Part shown: positions 42,873 through 55,374 of the stretch, in pieces
Layout: each line of letters opens with the position of its first letter
Position numbering within the stretch: the stretch's first letter is position 1
Assembly (NCBI GenBank): GCA_033439255.1
Contig: JAVRDV010000018.1
Span: 62,001 to 126,000, forward strand
DNA: 64,000 nt
Reading direction: 5' to 3'
Source of the DNA: Hericium rajendrae
Lineage: Eukaryota > Basidiomycota > Agaricomycetes > Russulales > Hericiaceae
Notes under the pieces: model-generated
Told to the model about the DNA's origin: nothing
Database searches by the model: none
What the model saw: only the letters and a program-made list of their open reading frames with translations
Translations under genes and position numbers: made by a program

Positions 42873-44090
42873 ATCATCTAAGACTTATGAGTCTTGTCGT
42901 ATCATCATTATCTCTAGCTGAACTGCATCAAAAGTCATCTGCATGCAGCAAGTCTGTCCTTTGTGATCTTGCTCCCCCATCTGTAGTATGATCACCCATC
43001 AGCTACATGTCTCAGTGCTCCCCTCAGCTTGAGATACTTGGTCCTCTCACACCCTCCAGTACTCTGTTGGTTTTGGTTCTGGCTGCTGCCTCCATTCCCA
43101 GGGTCCACACATCACTGAGTTTACTCAAATAGCTTTGCACATGATGGGGGAGTCAGGGCTGCAGCTGTCTTGATCTAAGATGGATGTGTGCAATGCACAT
43201 TATGTTACTATCTGGGGTCCAATACCGAGCATACTGTGTTTGAGGCAGAACTAGCCACAACACTGCTTGCCCTCGAGCTTCTACCCACTGAGAAGAATGC
43301 CTCTAAGGTGACATCAATAACCATTGACAACCAGGCAGCAATTCATGTCTTGTGCTGCTCCAAGCTGCACCCAGGCCATCACCTCGTGGTGGCCTTTCAC
43401 CATGCTGCCACATGATTGGACAGACAATGTGAAAAGTCTTACAGTCTCCAGATTCGATGGATTGCAGGACATGAGAGCTGCAATGAGAACGAACTAGCTG
43501 ACATGGCAGCAAAAAAGGCAGCCAAGAGCCATGCCAGTCCAAAGGCCTCTCTCCCCTAGTACCTCTGCAAGCTCATGTCACACAGTGTTGCAGTAGCAAA
43601 GCAAACTCACCTGCAGGCACTGAGAGCACAGTGGAGTATGCATTGGAAGGAGGATGCCACTTGTGACCAGTTCTGGTGGCTCGACCCCAAATTACCAGGG
43701 AAGTCTTACATGTTGCTTCTCTTCAAGGCTGATGTGCTACACTGCTCCCATGCTAGTATCTTGTCCAACTCCAGGTTGGCCATGTTCTGCTCAACCACTA
43801 CCTTCATCGGATAGCCAAAGCCTCTGAGCCACATCTGAAAGGGTGTACATGGTGCAACTGCGAAGATGAGACAGTCTATCACTACCTACTCAAATGCCTC
43901 AAGTCTCAAGGTGAGCGCAAAGCTCTTCAACAAGCATTGAACATCTGTTGGTCTCTATTAATCGGCCACCTCACAGGCAAGAAAGTGGTCGTACCATTGA
44001 TGTGATTTGTCACATCAATACATCACTTTACAAGACTCAGTATGTTACCATTGAATTCATAAAAATGCAGCTATGCTAGGTTGCTTTAAG
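42873..44090 (+). pseudogene. LINE ORF2 C-terminal part: RNase H and CCHC
   Basis: TVFEAELATTLLALELL and ITIDNQAAIHVL (43220-43350), then RWIAGHESCNENELADMAAKKAA (about 43455-43525), are the Glu, Asp and His-containing segments of a LINE RNase H domain. Downstream, HYLHRIAKASEP and CTWCNCEDETVYHYLLKC (about 43795-43895) give the CCHC-type end seen in many fungal LINEs. Several frame changes and stops (for example 43413, 43557, 43812). The first RNase H Asp segment is not recognisable. It probably belongs to the LINE whose reverse transcriptase ends at 16907. Confidence 0.65.
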
Positions 44091-44666
44091 CATGTATTCC
44101 AGATCACAGAGCACCTCAGCACCCCACCCCCTCCTGCATCACAGCCTTGTGGATCTGCCTCCGTGACAAGATGAATTACAATGTCAGACACTCCAGGCAG
44201 GCTAGAAGGATATGGATTGGTGGGAGAATGGCTCGGGCATTGGTGGTGATAAGAGATGGACAGGAATAGGCTATGTACTTGATTTGCGGTAAAGCCACTG
44301 TCTGTCCACCCTCTCAACATCACCTCGACTCCAATGTCTTATGGCGTCAGCCTCTTATGGCATCAGCCTGGTGCTCAATCCCAGCAGCCTTCAACAACTC
44401 CCAAGACACCTTCAGCTCACCCAGTCACCCATATCACCCTCCCTGCTCCCTGTGCCTGACCTGTTCTTCAGGCCGGTGCTTGCTCCATGCTCACGCATGA
44501 GGAGGAGCCATTATGTCATCAATATTCACCAGCAGATCTCTTTCAAGCAAAAAGTACCCCACTTGGGGTCACTCAATGTTTTCAAATGGGCAATGGCATT
44601 CGGGTGGGGTAGCACTATCATGTAATGCTGCATGGTACAACAGCACCACATGGCAATATGGATTTA

Positions 44667-44692
44667 AAATAAATAATAAATAATAAAAAAAG
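44667..44692 (+). repeat. A-rich simple run, possible LINE tail
   Basis: AAATAAATAATAAATAATAA then A7. Placed about 600 bp after the LINE C-terminal CCHC on the same strand, so it may be the 3' tail; a chance A/T run is the alternative. Confidence 0.35.
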
Positions 44693-44736
44693 GGTTGGGT
44701 ATCAGTCAAGGCAAAAGGATAAGATAAATTTGATAC

Positions 44737-44770
44737 CATCAGGAAAAACTGCAAATTCATCAAACATGCT
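44737..44770 (+). repeat. Isolated CATC-type terminal inverted repeat
   Basis: CATCAGGAAAAACTGCAAA matches the left end of the element at 20244 over about 15 bp. No partner end or subterminal repeats were found downstream, so this is a truncated relic or a chance match. Confidence 0.35.
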
Positions 44771-46596
44771 TACTGATCATCAGAAGTCTAGAGATATCGA
44801 AGCACAGAGAGCAGAAAAAATGAAGCTGATTTAGCTAAAATACCCAGTGCAGGTAGGTGTCTGCTCGAGCATGTCTACCTCTCGAGATGTAGCTCCCCAA
44901 AGGTCCAATCCATGTCAGACAATTCTATTTCTAGTCTCGACACATTTTCCAGAGAACTCAAGGATCCCGTAGGATGTTTCGAGCATATCTGAACTCCCGT
45001 CGTTTGCGAAATTTAAAATATCACTCAGATCGAAATAGCAAGAAGTCCTGATTTGCAACTTTCTGGGCACCGAAGATGCCCAGGAAGAATAACCAAGCTC
45101 TCGAGATCCGCTTGTCACACTCGATCTCCGAGTTTCAGAGAAATCCATAGAGAGGGTGACCACAAGATCTTTGACATGTTGTTCTCCCTTTCCTGAAGAT
45201 TATGCAAGCCTTCCGCGGAATGAGAGGGCAGCATGACGACGAGCAAAAGCTCGGAGCAAGGTAGAGCACAGGCGCGCGAGAAGAGCATGGTTGCGCAGGG
45301 CATATGGGAGAGACAAGCAAATGCATGAGATACTTGGCATGAAGGGCGAGCAGCGCAACGAGGCGCGACGCGTAGGCAAGCCGATCAATGTACCGAGCGA
45401 CATGGCATCCGTCGAGCAGGCGGCGATAGAGAAGAAAACATGCCAAAAAGCAAGGAGTGCGTGGCAGAGCTACGGAGCATCCCACGAGCAGTACACAGCG
45501 TGTCATAGCGAGCCGCACAATGGAGCACCACCTGCAGCACATAGATGCAGAAGTGCAGAGTTGGGACGCTGAGCATACGGTATCCGACGTGCATCCAGCA
45601 GCGAGAGCGGGGCAGAAATTGAGGTTATAGACCATGGTGACGTGGCCTGCGGTTGGTTGAGGAAATATGAAGCTGGTGCACTGAGCCACACGGCAATTGG
45701 CATGCACACAGCGAAAGGGGAGCAACAGATAGGCCGCAATGGAGCGCGAGATGAAGGACCAGCGTGCATGCCATAAAAGATGAAGCTGGTACACCGAGCC
45801 ACACGGCATCTGGCGTGCACACAGAGAGAGGCGAGCGACGAACAGACTAGTCGACCAATGCACCGAGCCACACGGCATCCGACGTGCAGCGTCAGGGCGT
45901 CATCGAGCCTGACTGTGACTCGAACAGACGACATAGCGATGACACACCAGTAGACCCTCCTCGACAACGACGACAGTGACAACGCCCACCACGACGACGA
46001 GCTTGACGTTGTGTGGTGTCGCAGGCGACGCACTGTTCCAGCATGATGCGCGTCATCCGTCGTGTCTCAAGAACCAACGAAAAGGGGACCTTTAGCTTGT
46101 TCGTAGCGTTGACAAGTATGGATCCATTTCCTTGGAAGGACATCGTCTACGGGCATAGTCAACGTGTCGGATGTCGTCGGCACCATGACGGCGGGTACAG
46201 CCTCTGACGCTAAGGTTTCTGATACAAACAAGGGCGGCGGAACAATGATTGGCAAGGGAGGCAGCGTGAAACCAAGGAATGTAATGAAGCAAAGAGAGAG
46301 ATCTCTTACCCGCATGATTGATCCCACATGCTACTTTAGACGCACAGTACGAGGTCCAGCCGGCTTCGCCACATAATGTATGGATGATGTACGCGACGAA
46401 ACGCGATGGATAATTTGGATTGGAGAGGAGCAGCGCGTGTGCCAGTGTCATGATCAGGAGCTTGAATGATGCTAACGACGGCGTTACACGTGACAACGTG
46501 ACCGACACGACAACGCAATGCCATTGCGCTGCAGTCACACTCTTGAGCTTCTCACTTGGTTGTCTCATATTTGCTTCGAATATTCTGCCTCGTGTC
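44771..46596. other. Region upstream of the JmjC gene; short diverged repeats
   Basis: Between 45380 and 45890 the phrase CACCGAGCCACACGGCATC, followed by GACGTGCA or GCGTGCACACAG, occurs four times in diverged form (near 45388, 45678, 45792, 45860). Long minus-strand open frames here follow the repeats. 46000-46596 probably includes the JmjC promoter; no TATA box was picked out. Confidence 0.4.
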
Positions 46597-49233
46597 ATGA
46601 TCGTCAAACAACGCCATCCATGCTGCCACAATAAGTTGTCGGGTACCTTCAAAGCCAATAACCTGCAATATCGTTGCGTGGCCTGTGAGAACAAGCGCGT
46701 ACGCCTCCGTTATCAGAAGGACGCGGAGCAGGTAGAAGATGAATTCGAAGAATGTCGGTTCTCCGGTACGCGAAAGCTCTTCATCTCCTGTGCTCGGTGT
46801 CCAATATAGACGGCTTGACAGGAGTCAGAATTTTTGACACTAAAACGAAAAAGGCCTCGTTTGATTACGAACACTACGAGAACAGCTCCGAGACAGAGCC
46901 TGACCTACGACAAGCCTATCAGAGGCCACATGACCGAACTGTACTAGTTCGAAAACAAGTGAAATCTTTCTTTATCTGCTTATCCCCAAAATTGATATAG
47001 TTCCTTGCCCAGAGTGTCTGCGCGTCAGTTATATTACCCGTCTTGAGGCAGGAACTTGTCCACAGTTCTCAGATCGGCACCGTTTACAAAAAGCGGGAGC
47101 TCTCCGTCCGTGTCACCTGCGGTGAGCCTGCAATGTCATTTGTGAACCCGTTGAATTGCTTAGGTTCTTGTCTTAGATTCTTGCAACACAGAAATATTCA
47201 CACAGTCGTCCATGTGTGTCTACTGCGGGCGTGAACTCTGTCACCTTTGCATGCAAGACCTGACTAAGGTAATCCTTTTTTCCGTACTTATTTGTCTTTA
47301 TTAAATCTCATTATCAGACGGGCTCAAAAGCATCCGTTTGCTCACTTGATCGAAAATTCCGGCATGTTTGGAGCGATTTTCAACCTCTGACTCGTTTCCA
47401 GAGAGAGGAATTGGAAACTGCGATTGTTGGGATCGAACAGCATCTTTATAACAAGTGAGTACATGACTCTAACCACGAAATTTGATTTTGCGTGACATTC
47501 ACCTCAGTGCCGTCCTGGTACCATCACCCATGTCTTCATCTTTGGAGGCGGGCGTTGTCCGTTTCTCCTACATCGATAGCAAGAACAACCAACCAGTTTT
47601 CGAGCAGAACCTCTGCGAAGGTGTTCCTACCGTAGTCTGCGGCGTGATGCTCCAGGGCTATTGGGGCCCAGAATACTTCATCTCAAAATTTGGATCCCAG
47701 CAGGTTGACGTCATAGATTGCCGGACTGGCGAGGACCGTAACATGACAGTCGAAGTCTTTTTTGGACAGTTTGGATCGCGAAATGACGCCTCGGCCAGTC
47801 TGAAACTGAAGGTTAGTCATGGATTGTGGTCGTCCGTGGTGCCTTCCTCCTAAGTAATTGCTCAGGATTGGCCTCCGCAAAAAAATTTCAGTAACATGTT
47901 CCCGGATCTCTACCAAGCGTTTATCAGTGCTATTCCATTTCCTGATCTCACACATCCGCGAGGAGTCCTGAACGTGGCTGCACATTTTCCGGTCAACGGA
48001 ATCACTCCAGACCTGGGTAATGTCCTCTTTCATCTGAATGTATTCAGAACTTGGAGTGACATTTGATCCTCTAAATAGGTCCTAAGATGTACAATGCTCG
48101 CCGGAGTATTCTGAATAATCACCATCACGGTTCAACAGTCCTTCACGTAGACATGACCGATGCAGTCAACTTAATGCTCTGGGCCACCCCGCAAGCTGAT
48201 GTAACGGAGAGTGGTGCCTTATGGCAGATCTTTCGCCGACAGGACTCCGAGACTCTTCGCTCATTCTTGAGGGATCGCACTGGCTTGGACGGTACCGACC
48301 ATGCCGACCCTATCCACTCGCAATCTATCTATGTTGATTCTGATATGTTGGAATGTCTTGCATCACAACATGGGGTCAGGCCATATACTATTCACCAGCT
48401 GCCCGGTGAGGCTGTGTTTATTCCTGCAGGCTGCCCGCATCAGGTGTGTCTCATGTTGCCCATGTTGTATCATCTACTTACTGGCACTAGGTGAGCAACA
48501 TCAGCGATGCGATTAAGATAGCATGCGATTTTGTTTCGGTCCATAATCTGATGGCCACGGAAGCCTTGATTCCCGGTTTAAGAAGTTATCAACTTGCAAG
48601 CGGACAGGGAGAGGATGTGCTCCAGCTTTATACCACGACATGGTATGCTTGGCTGTCATTGGTCATGCTTCAGCAGCTACCCGGAGCATGCTCCTCAAAT
48701 GTAGGTGATGCAGCATTATCTGGATTCAAGATGTGTGCTAAATTGATTATTTGAGCATAGCTGGCAGTAGATATTGATATGCTGGACTGTTCTAATGGCG
48801 AGGCAGCGGAGCTGCAGGCCACATCTAAGCTGCAGTCTCTGCCTGAGCTGCAATCAAATGAAGAGCTTCATCGAAAGGCACACCGGGCATTGAAACAGAA
48901 GGAGAGGAATAAGAGATACAGACGAGCAAAGAACCAGATGGTGAGAAGTGCCCCTCATATCGATCCGACACAGCAATTGTGCAAATGCCCTGTAAATGGC
49001 TGTCAGCGATCAGGAAAATTGCGATCAGGTATTGTGGATCACATGTAAGCTCGATTGCATACATGCAGATCACCCAGTGACTGATGATGTTCCTTCTTCA
49101 CAGAAGGGATTTCCATCCAGGTTTGCTAAAAGCAGATATCGATAAAGACATGCTGCACCAGTTGAAGCATTCTAAGAGTATCTCCGATAATGAGTTCAAT
49201 TCTCAACTGAAGTCTCTGATCTACAAATTTTGA
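46597..49233 (+). CDS. JmjC-domain protein, KDM3-like (putative histone H3K9 demethylase), 11 exons
   Basis: Exons 46597-46765, 46822-46958, 47001-47121, 47192-47268, 47318-47454, 47508-47811, 47866-48016, 48079-48443, 48491-48700, 48761-49044, 49104-49233; all ten introns (42-70 nt) have GT-AG ends and the phases join into 694 residues and a stop. The N-terminal half has Cys pairs (CCHNK, CVAC, then CVYCGRELCHLC at about 150), suggesting zinc binding. The JmjC core carries iron ligands H388 and D390 (LHVDMTDAVN) and H486 (AGCPHQ), with K496 in SDAIKIACDFVS as 2-oxoglutarate contact; HQV-N---IK-A-DFVS is the KDM3 signature. A C2H2-like finger ends the protein (CPVNGC ... DHIRDFH). Such nuclear enzymes oxidatively remove methyl groups from H3K9, opposing heterochromatin. 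The first exon start and the exon 3 frame are the least certain; an alternative exon 3 frame encodes CPECLRVSYITR. Only gene here with intact coding. Confidence 0.82.
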
Positions 49234-50227
49234 GCAAACCAGGCATCGAGCAATTCTGATGGATAGGTTGACTTTATTCAACAGATGTAGATGACTCACT
49301 TGATTAATATAAGATAGCCCATGCACAGTCTGAATCAAAATTTGAGGCTTTAATTGAAGGTCCCACTTGAGTTAGGCAGCTGCTCCCATTAGGAAAATTG
49401 AAAGTCTCAGCAGAGAGCCAGAATCTTGTGAACTTCATCCACTATCAACAAGAGGCTCAGTCTTCTGCATATGCATATAAGAGCACATGGCTCTATGTTG
49501 ATGTTGAGGCTCTGTCCAGAGATTGCATCTCTGAATTGAGATTCATTATCTGACATTCTCAGCACAGTGATGCTGTGTCTTGAATGAGCATACTAGAGTC
49601 ATGTCACTTATGTCTCATTTAATTATGATTATCTAGCATTATATTATATCATTTATATTAGCTCTGATCAGATTTGTGATAAATTAGATAAATAGATATA
49701 TATAATAATTAGAGAAAGTATTCAAGTAGAAGAAATCCTATACTTCAAGGATATTATCTGATGATCAGGCCAAATCAACATGATGGCTGAACTTAAGAAA
49801 AAAGATGACAGGTGTGGAAAAATCTGATAAATAAACAAGATAATGACACTTGGGAAGCACTGGCTATGCCAGCTGAAACCTTACATAGATATAGTTGAGA
49901 GGTTTATGAATGTGTGTTAATAACATTCTGCTCATCTAATACTAAGCAAAAAAGACAACATTTTGAGCATGCTGAGCCTTCAAAATATCTAAAAATGAGT
50001 TGAAATGAGATTCTGGACAACTTTTTTCTCAAAAATGACAATTAATGTTATTTGAGATCTTATGTCTTTGTCTAACAATGAGTAAATCTATGATACTATT
50101 GCAAACATAACATGTTTAGATAGAGAGGCCCTATAAAATCTAGTCAAGGAGACTAAATGATAAATGAGAACTCAAAACAAAAATGTAGTGTATCATGAAG
50201 CAAATGTCATAATGCAAAAGTCATAAG
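49234..50227. other. A/T-rich stretch, no gene
   Basis: No ORF above about 70 codons and no repeat shared within the window. Short words such as AGTCTCAGCAGAGAGCCAG and repeated GAGATT phrases suggest decayed sequence. It may include the JmjC terminator region. Confidence 0.4.
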
Positions 50228-50955
50228 TGTAAGGATTACATCCTTACTAGCCTCACATATGACAGTATTGCACCCACATGAAGACATACGATGCATTGTG
50301 ATGTGTTTCAGTATGATTTCAGTGTAGTCTCTTTTCTCATCCTCATGCCCACCTTGTGCTTGCTTACTGTACTATTAACTGACTCATGTTTCCTGTTTCT
50401 CTTTGTCCAGATTGCTTATCTCTTTGATTCTCTAGATTTTACACTACGATAATCACTTTACTTGCTTTGTGTTGTGAGCTTCATGCTCATTTCCCCTTTC
50501 TTTTGTCTCCATCCTTTGTGTCTCGAAAACGACTCATCTTCTCTTACTGTACAGGCCCGAGAGCCTCACTCTTCATAGTATAAAAAGCCTTGGATTTTAA
50601 CTGTAACTACACCATCTCCCAAGCTATTCAGTTTGCTTCTATTTTCTCACCCTCTGATGCCCAACTCAGCTGTTCAGATGACACGACCACCTTCAATGTA
50701 CCATCGCAATTGCTCCCATTCCATCTCATTAACTCTGCTCTCATCTTCTCACTTCTCTCAATCTCTGGACTCTCCCCTTGGGATGAAGTCTATTACTTGC
50801 ACTTACCTTCACCTGGAGCCCACCATGAGGGGAAGTCCACAAGATCTTCCCTCAACATTGAGTTTTTCAAACTCTTTGTCTCATCCCGATTGATTTTCAT
50901 TTTATCCTATAGAGGTTGCTGTTAGAGGTAGCCACAGTTTATACTCACAGCTGCC
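50228..50955 (+). repeat. 5' LTR of the second Gypsy element (3' limit uncertain)
   Basis: Starts TGTAAGGATTACATCC; includes TATAAAAAGCC near 50578 as a promoter-like signal and ends somewhere before gag (ACTCACA at about 50954 is a candidate). Confidence 0.6.
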
Positions 50956-50958
50956 AAT

Positions 50959-53900
50959 GTGTACTTGAACAGACCTGCAAATCAGCTGAAGAAGATGAGC
51001 ACTAGCACTCCTGCACCTCGTAAGACCAGCACCACCACCCGTATGCATATCGTGCTGCAGCCCACCGACTGCAAGACTTGTTCGATTTCCACCAGTACCC
51101 GTCCTGCCGTTCTCACCCTTGCCTCTTCCATCCCACATCCCCAGTTACTCCCCGCATCAGCGCCCACACAAGGGTCAGCCAATACACTGCTGCTAGCCTC
51201 AGACTCATCAGAAATTAACTCGGGTGACGTCTCACCCAGTGACCTACCGGATTCCTCACCTGAATGTACAGCAGCCCTGCTACCATTGTTGACCTCACCT
51301 GCCCTCGTAATCCCCTCTATCACCATCTTGCTTGCACCCTTAGCACACACCCAGCACTCTGTTTCTACCTCCAGCACTGCTCATCTCTCTGCACCCGTGC
51401 CCTTCGCATCCCGCATATCCACGTCTATGCCTGCTACACTGCATCCCTCACCCCGCCTACACAACCTGCACCTACATCTCAAAAATGTGAAATCTACATA
51501 GCTACCAGCCAATGCTATGCTTGCTTTTATAGTGCTATGGCTGCTATGTAGTTGGACCACACAGCTATATAGGACTATAAGGGCTATCATAGCTGCCATA
51601 GCCACAGTTGGTAACTATGTAAATGATAGTAATAGAACAATGCTATGTCTGCTATTGAACCTATATATTATTAGTCTCTGTCTATATACACTATAGATAC
51701 TATGTTCAATATAGAGATTCATAAGGTTGCTATAGAATCTCAAGCTGCTATGCAGTCTGTAGTTGGTACAGAGTCTATGATTTCTAACACTGTACTAAAT
51801 GCATCACAACAAAAGGTAATTACATGAAATCAAACTAGTTTAATATACTACAGTGGCCCAACACTGGCACACACGAGACATCATCGAGGACTCGTGCATG
51901 CTGTCGCCAACATGTGCATAACCTGTGCGCGGGGCTGACAGCCCTGCACACGCAAGTCAAAACGGTGGCAGACACGTTACACGTGTCCGTCTTATATGCA
52001 CTGTGTGGGGCACGAGTCACAGCAGACGGCGTGCAGGGTGAACGGGGAGAGGTGGCGCGGTGACGGTGAGACCGCAGGGGCGAGGGCATTGGACTCATCA
52101 CGAGCACGTCGTACGTAGGATGCGCATGCCCGCACATGCAGTCCGGTGCATGCGAAGGTGAGCACAGGCATGCACACACTGATCGAGACAGCCAGGATGT
52201 GCGTACACTGTCCGTGGCATGTCAGGCCATGCACGTGCAGTCTGTGGCATGTGCACGTAGTCGAGGGAGTGAGCAGATGTGCAGCAGTCGGGGATGGATG
52301 CCAGCAGGCGTGCGCGGGTTATTGGGGGCATGCACGAGGCATCCGGGTCACATGCGAGTTGCTTGGCTTGTGCGTGGGCTGTTGTAGCTGCATTGGCATG
52401 CACTGCGGCTGTGCGTGGGGCATCGGGTCCATGCAGGATGGGCTGGAGCTCTGCACAATGTGCACACCATACACATGTGCCTGCGGGGGATGCGCAGACA
52501 CTCGTGGCTGTCTGCTGGCACTGCCGTGCAGGAAGGGATGCGTATTGGCTTGCATGCACAAGTGGCTGATGTTGAGGGGCGTGCGCGTGAGCCATGTGCT
52601 GGCACTGTCATGCATCTGTGCGTGCTTGCATTGGGGGCTGGGTGCGCAGGCGGGGCTGTACATCAGCGTCTGCACGCTCTGCATTGGTCTGCATAAGCTG
52701 GCACGAGCGTGCGGTGCCACCCACTGGCACAGGGTGGAATGGACATGTGCGTGTCATCGTGAGGCACCGTGCTCGCGGGCAGACGGGCATGCAGCTGGCG
52801 ATGCAGTATGACGATGCATTGTCAGGTCTCATTTCCGTGGCAACAAGACTGCTTTGCTGAGTGAGCAGGCTCTTGAGGCCACGTCCGTGGGTGCTGGGAG
52901 GGCCCCGGGGTGTTGAGGGTGCCCGTGCAGGGTCGTTGCATGGTGTTGGCAATGGGCCAGCCGGTGAAGCCCCCAGACATTATCGCATCGTTGATGCCAT
53001 GCATTTGTGACGTGCGGGGATGCTTGAGCACTGGGGGCTATGAGAGACAGGCAGGGGCCATGGAATGACGTGTCGGCAGCACGGGAGTGGGTTGTCATAG
53101 GCATGGGGAGGGTGACAGGCGCAGATGGTGCGTGAGAGGTGAGGAGGGATGTCGAAGGTCACACAGGCGATCGTGGGATGTCGAAGAGCAAGTAAAAATG
53201 AGAGTCTCACTTGATAATGAGCGAGACTCTCACCTAAGGCCCTCGATCTTTGCCCAATCCGTCCGGTCTTCACGTTGATTCGTTGATGCGGGTGATGAGG
53301 AACAACGACAAAGACGAGCTGAGAGGAAGGAGAATAATGACTTAGAGTTCGAGACGAAGTCAAATGATGCACCGTTCGGTGCTTCAGCCACCGAATGTGC
53401 GCGAGTTCGAATGTCTTCGAACTTAGTAAAGCAAATAAAATTGCAACAATCCCGGGAAAAAAACAGTAGATAGCGTTTGATAATATTATTTGATAGAATG
53501 AGGTACATCTCTAACTAAACTACTGCAAGCTACTGGGCAGCAAAACACACTTACTGAAATCTGGCACTTAGCCTCTGACATGGTGCCCGGACCAGGCCCC
53601 GACAGCCACATTTAAGGCTCCGCCGGGCAAACCCATGCTCACCTATATAACCCTCGCATGATGCGTGTTCTCGCTCTCTCTCCAACCCTTATCATCTCTC
53701 GCCTCGTCTGTCATCTGTCGTCTGTCGCTCGTCATTTCTTGTCTGTCGCTCGTCGTTTCTCGTCTGTCGCTCATCGTTCGCTCATCATTTCTTGTCTCTT
53801 GCTCGTTTTTACTAGTCTCTCACTCATTGTTACTAGTCTCTTGCTCGTTGTTTCTATTCCATATCTTCTAGCATTCGGTAAGTCAATTCACTTCTTTCTT

Positions 53901-55374
53901 TGTTGACTAATACTTAATGTTCTTTTTCTTATAGATTACATTTTCGCTTTTCTTATTATAGTTTCTTACATTGATTGTAAGCCTTCTGACATTGTTCTTT
54001 TATATTTTGTAGCTTATGCTTTGATTTTTTTTCGGTAGACTCTGATTAATATGAGTGTTATCTTCCTTATCTCTATTATATAGGCTATCTTTGTGAATAT
54101 TATATAGTATTTTTTTATCATTATATAGTAATCAATGTAATTGTAATGTAGTATTAGTTGATCAATGCAATATAAATCTGCTCAAATAACAAATAAAATC
54201 TGTTTATTTTGTGATAAAATGTATAAATCTTGAAAAGTTTTATATAAGCTGACTAGACTTTATAATTGAATAAGAATTTATATAGTGCTGATAGCTTTTG
54301 CATCTTGGATAGACATATCAGACCTATCTATTGAATATAGCATATATCAATGGTATAGTTCTGATAGCCTTGATAGATAAGCATACTATAATAGCCATAT
54401 ACTTAGCTATCATAGCTATCATAGCACTTCATAGCATTGCCCTCTAGCTTCATAGCACTACATAGCATTCTCCCTTAGCTATGCTGGCTATAGAGAAAAG
54501 GGCAGTGCTATGGAACTATGAAATCTATATAGACTTTATAGAGCTATGTATCACTTACACATTTTTCAGATGTACCCCTTCTGCATCTTCGCCATCACCC
54601 ACACCCACAATGCCCACCGGCACTGCTACTCGTACCAGTTCTGGTGCTATGCTGAACCCGTGCTCGCACCATGCTGTTATCTTCTCTGGCAAGTCAAAGG
54701 ACTTCAAAGACTTCACCCAGAAATATGAAGAGCTGGCATTGAGCTGCAGACTTGATGAGAAACAGAGATTCGAGACAATTCTGCACTACATACCGACTGA
54801 GCTTCGAGATCTCTGGTTTGCACAGAATGGGTTTGGCAATATCACAGGATGGTCTGACTTCAAGAAGGCTTTGGACACCCTCTATCCTGACACCATGAAG
54901 GAGAGCTGGTACACGAAGCATGCACTATCTGACTTCATTCAGTGCTCTGCAATGATACGCATGGAGGACGAAGAAGATGTACTCACATATTATCACAAAT
55001 TCCTCATGCTCGCGATGCCGTTGTCTAATGCCAAGCGCATCACTGATGAAGACCACGATCAGGAATTTTTCTTCAGATTCCACCCTGAGGACTGCCTCCT
55101 GCTCATGAATCGTCTCGCCGCCAGCAACCCTATGCATGACACAAAAAAGCCATATAGTTACCTGGTCATCGTCAAAGCAGCACGGTCCCTTTTCTCAAGC
55201 ACGCACTTCTACCCAGTTCATCTCCAGTGCCACAGTGATTTGCCAATTGACTGGTATCATCGACAAGAGGGCCAGGCTGCAGAGGAGAAGTCGAGGAAGG
55301 AATGGATGGTGGGGAGGGAGCAGCGGTCTTGGGAGAAGGAAGCAGAAGAGTTGCAGGGGAGGGAAGAACCGTGA
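50959..55374 (+). pseudogene. Gag region of the second Gypsy element (fossil part)
   Basis: An N-terminal Ser/Thr/Pro-rich part (50959-51474) is followed, beyond the inserted CATC element, by a capsid-like region: FTQKYEELALSCRLDE, LRDLWFAQNGFG, WSDFKKALDTLYPD, DVLTYYHKFLMLAMPL, DQEFFFRFHPED. This set is typical of gags from Agaricomycete Gypsy elements in which the particle protein has DLxxY and EFFxGFHPED-type blocks. Broken; listed as fossil. Confidence 0.7.
51475..54572 (+). mobile_element. CATC-ended element, copy 4 (3,098 bp)
   Basis: Ends CATCTCAAAAATGTGAAA and inverted CATCTGAAAAATGTGTAAG, both running into CTACATAGC/ATACATAGC. Perfect target duplication TA (51473-51474, 54573-54574) inside gag of the second Gypsy element. 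Contains AGCTAT zones, G/C-rich block (51.85-52.8 kb), P2-like palindrome (52825-52850), H1 (53201-53230, arms AGTCTC.CT/AG.GAGACT), H3 (53375-53395), TATATAA at 53644, TCGTCTGTCGC leader repeats, a mini-intron (GTAAGT at 53880, GACTAAT, TTATAG) and AATAAA at 54192. Unlike the others it lacks the 45-nt minus-strand intron next to H1. Confidence 0.8.

Larger units (their letters stand above)
7100..44090 (+). mobile_element. LINE (non-LTR retrotransposon) split by nested insertions
   Basis: LINE parts occur in the correct 5' to 3' order on one strand: gag-like ORF1 with CCHC knuckles (7.2-9.2 kb), endonuclease (9.24-9.92 kb), linker and reverse transcriptase (14.59-16.9 kb), then RNase H and a C-terminal CCHC region (42.87-44.0 kb). 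Removing the insertions (LTR element 9917-14591, hAT 16922-37305, CATC element 37327-42872) leaves about 6.3 kb, close to a full-length fungal LINE. An A-rich run at 44667-44692 could be its tail, giving about 6.9 kb. Many in-frame stops show it is dead. Membership of all parts in one copy is inferred from order and size; it is not proven. The 5' limit is approximate. Confidence 0.6.

Noticed and set aside
46092-46694. 200-codon minus-strand ORF overlapping the first JmjC exon
   Set aside because: Antisense to a well-supported exon, no recognised domain and no partner exons that splice convincingly; a divergent gene cannot be fully excluded.
52098-52811. Overlapping 165-221-codon ORFs on both strands
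   Set aside because: G/C-rich block of copy 4, without homology or conservation.
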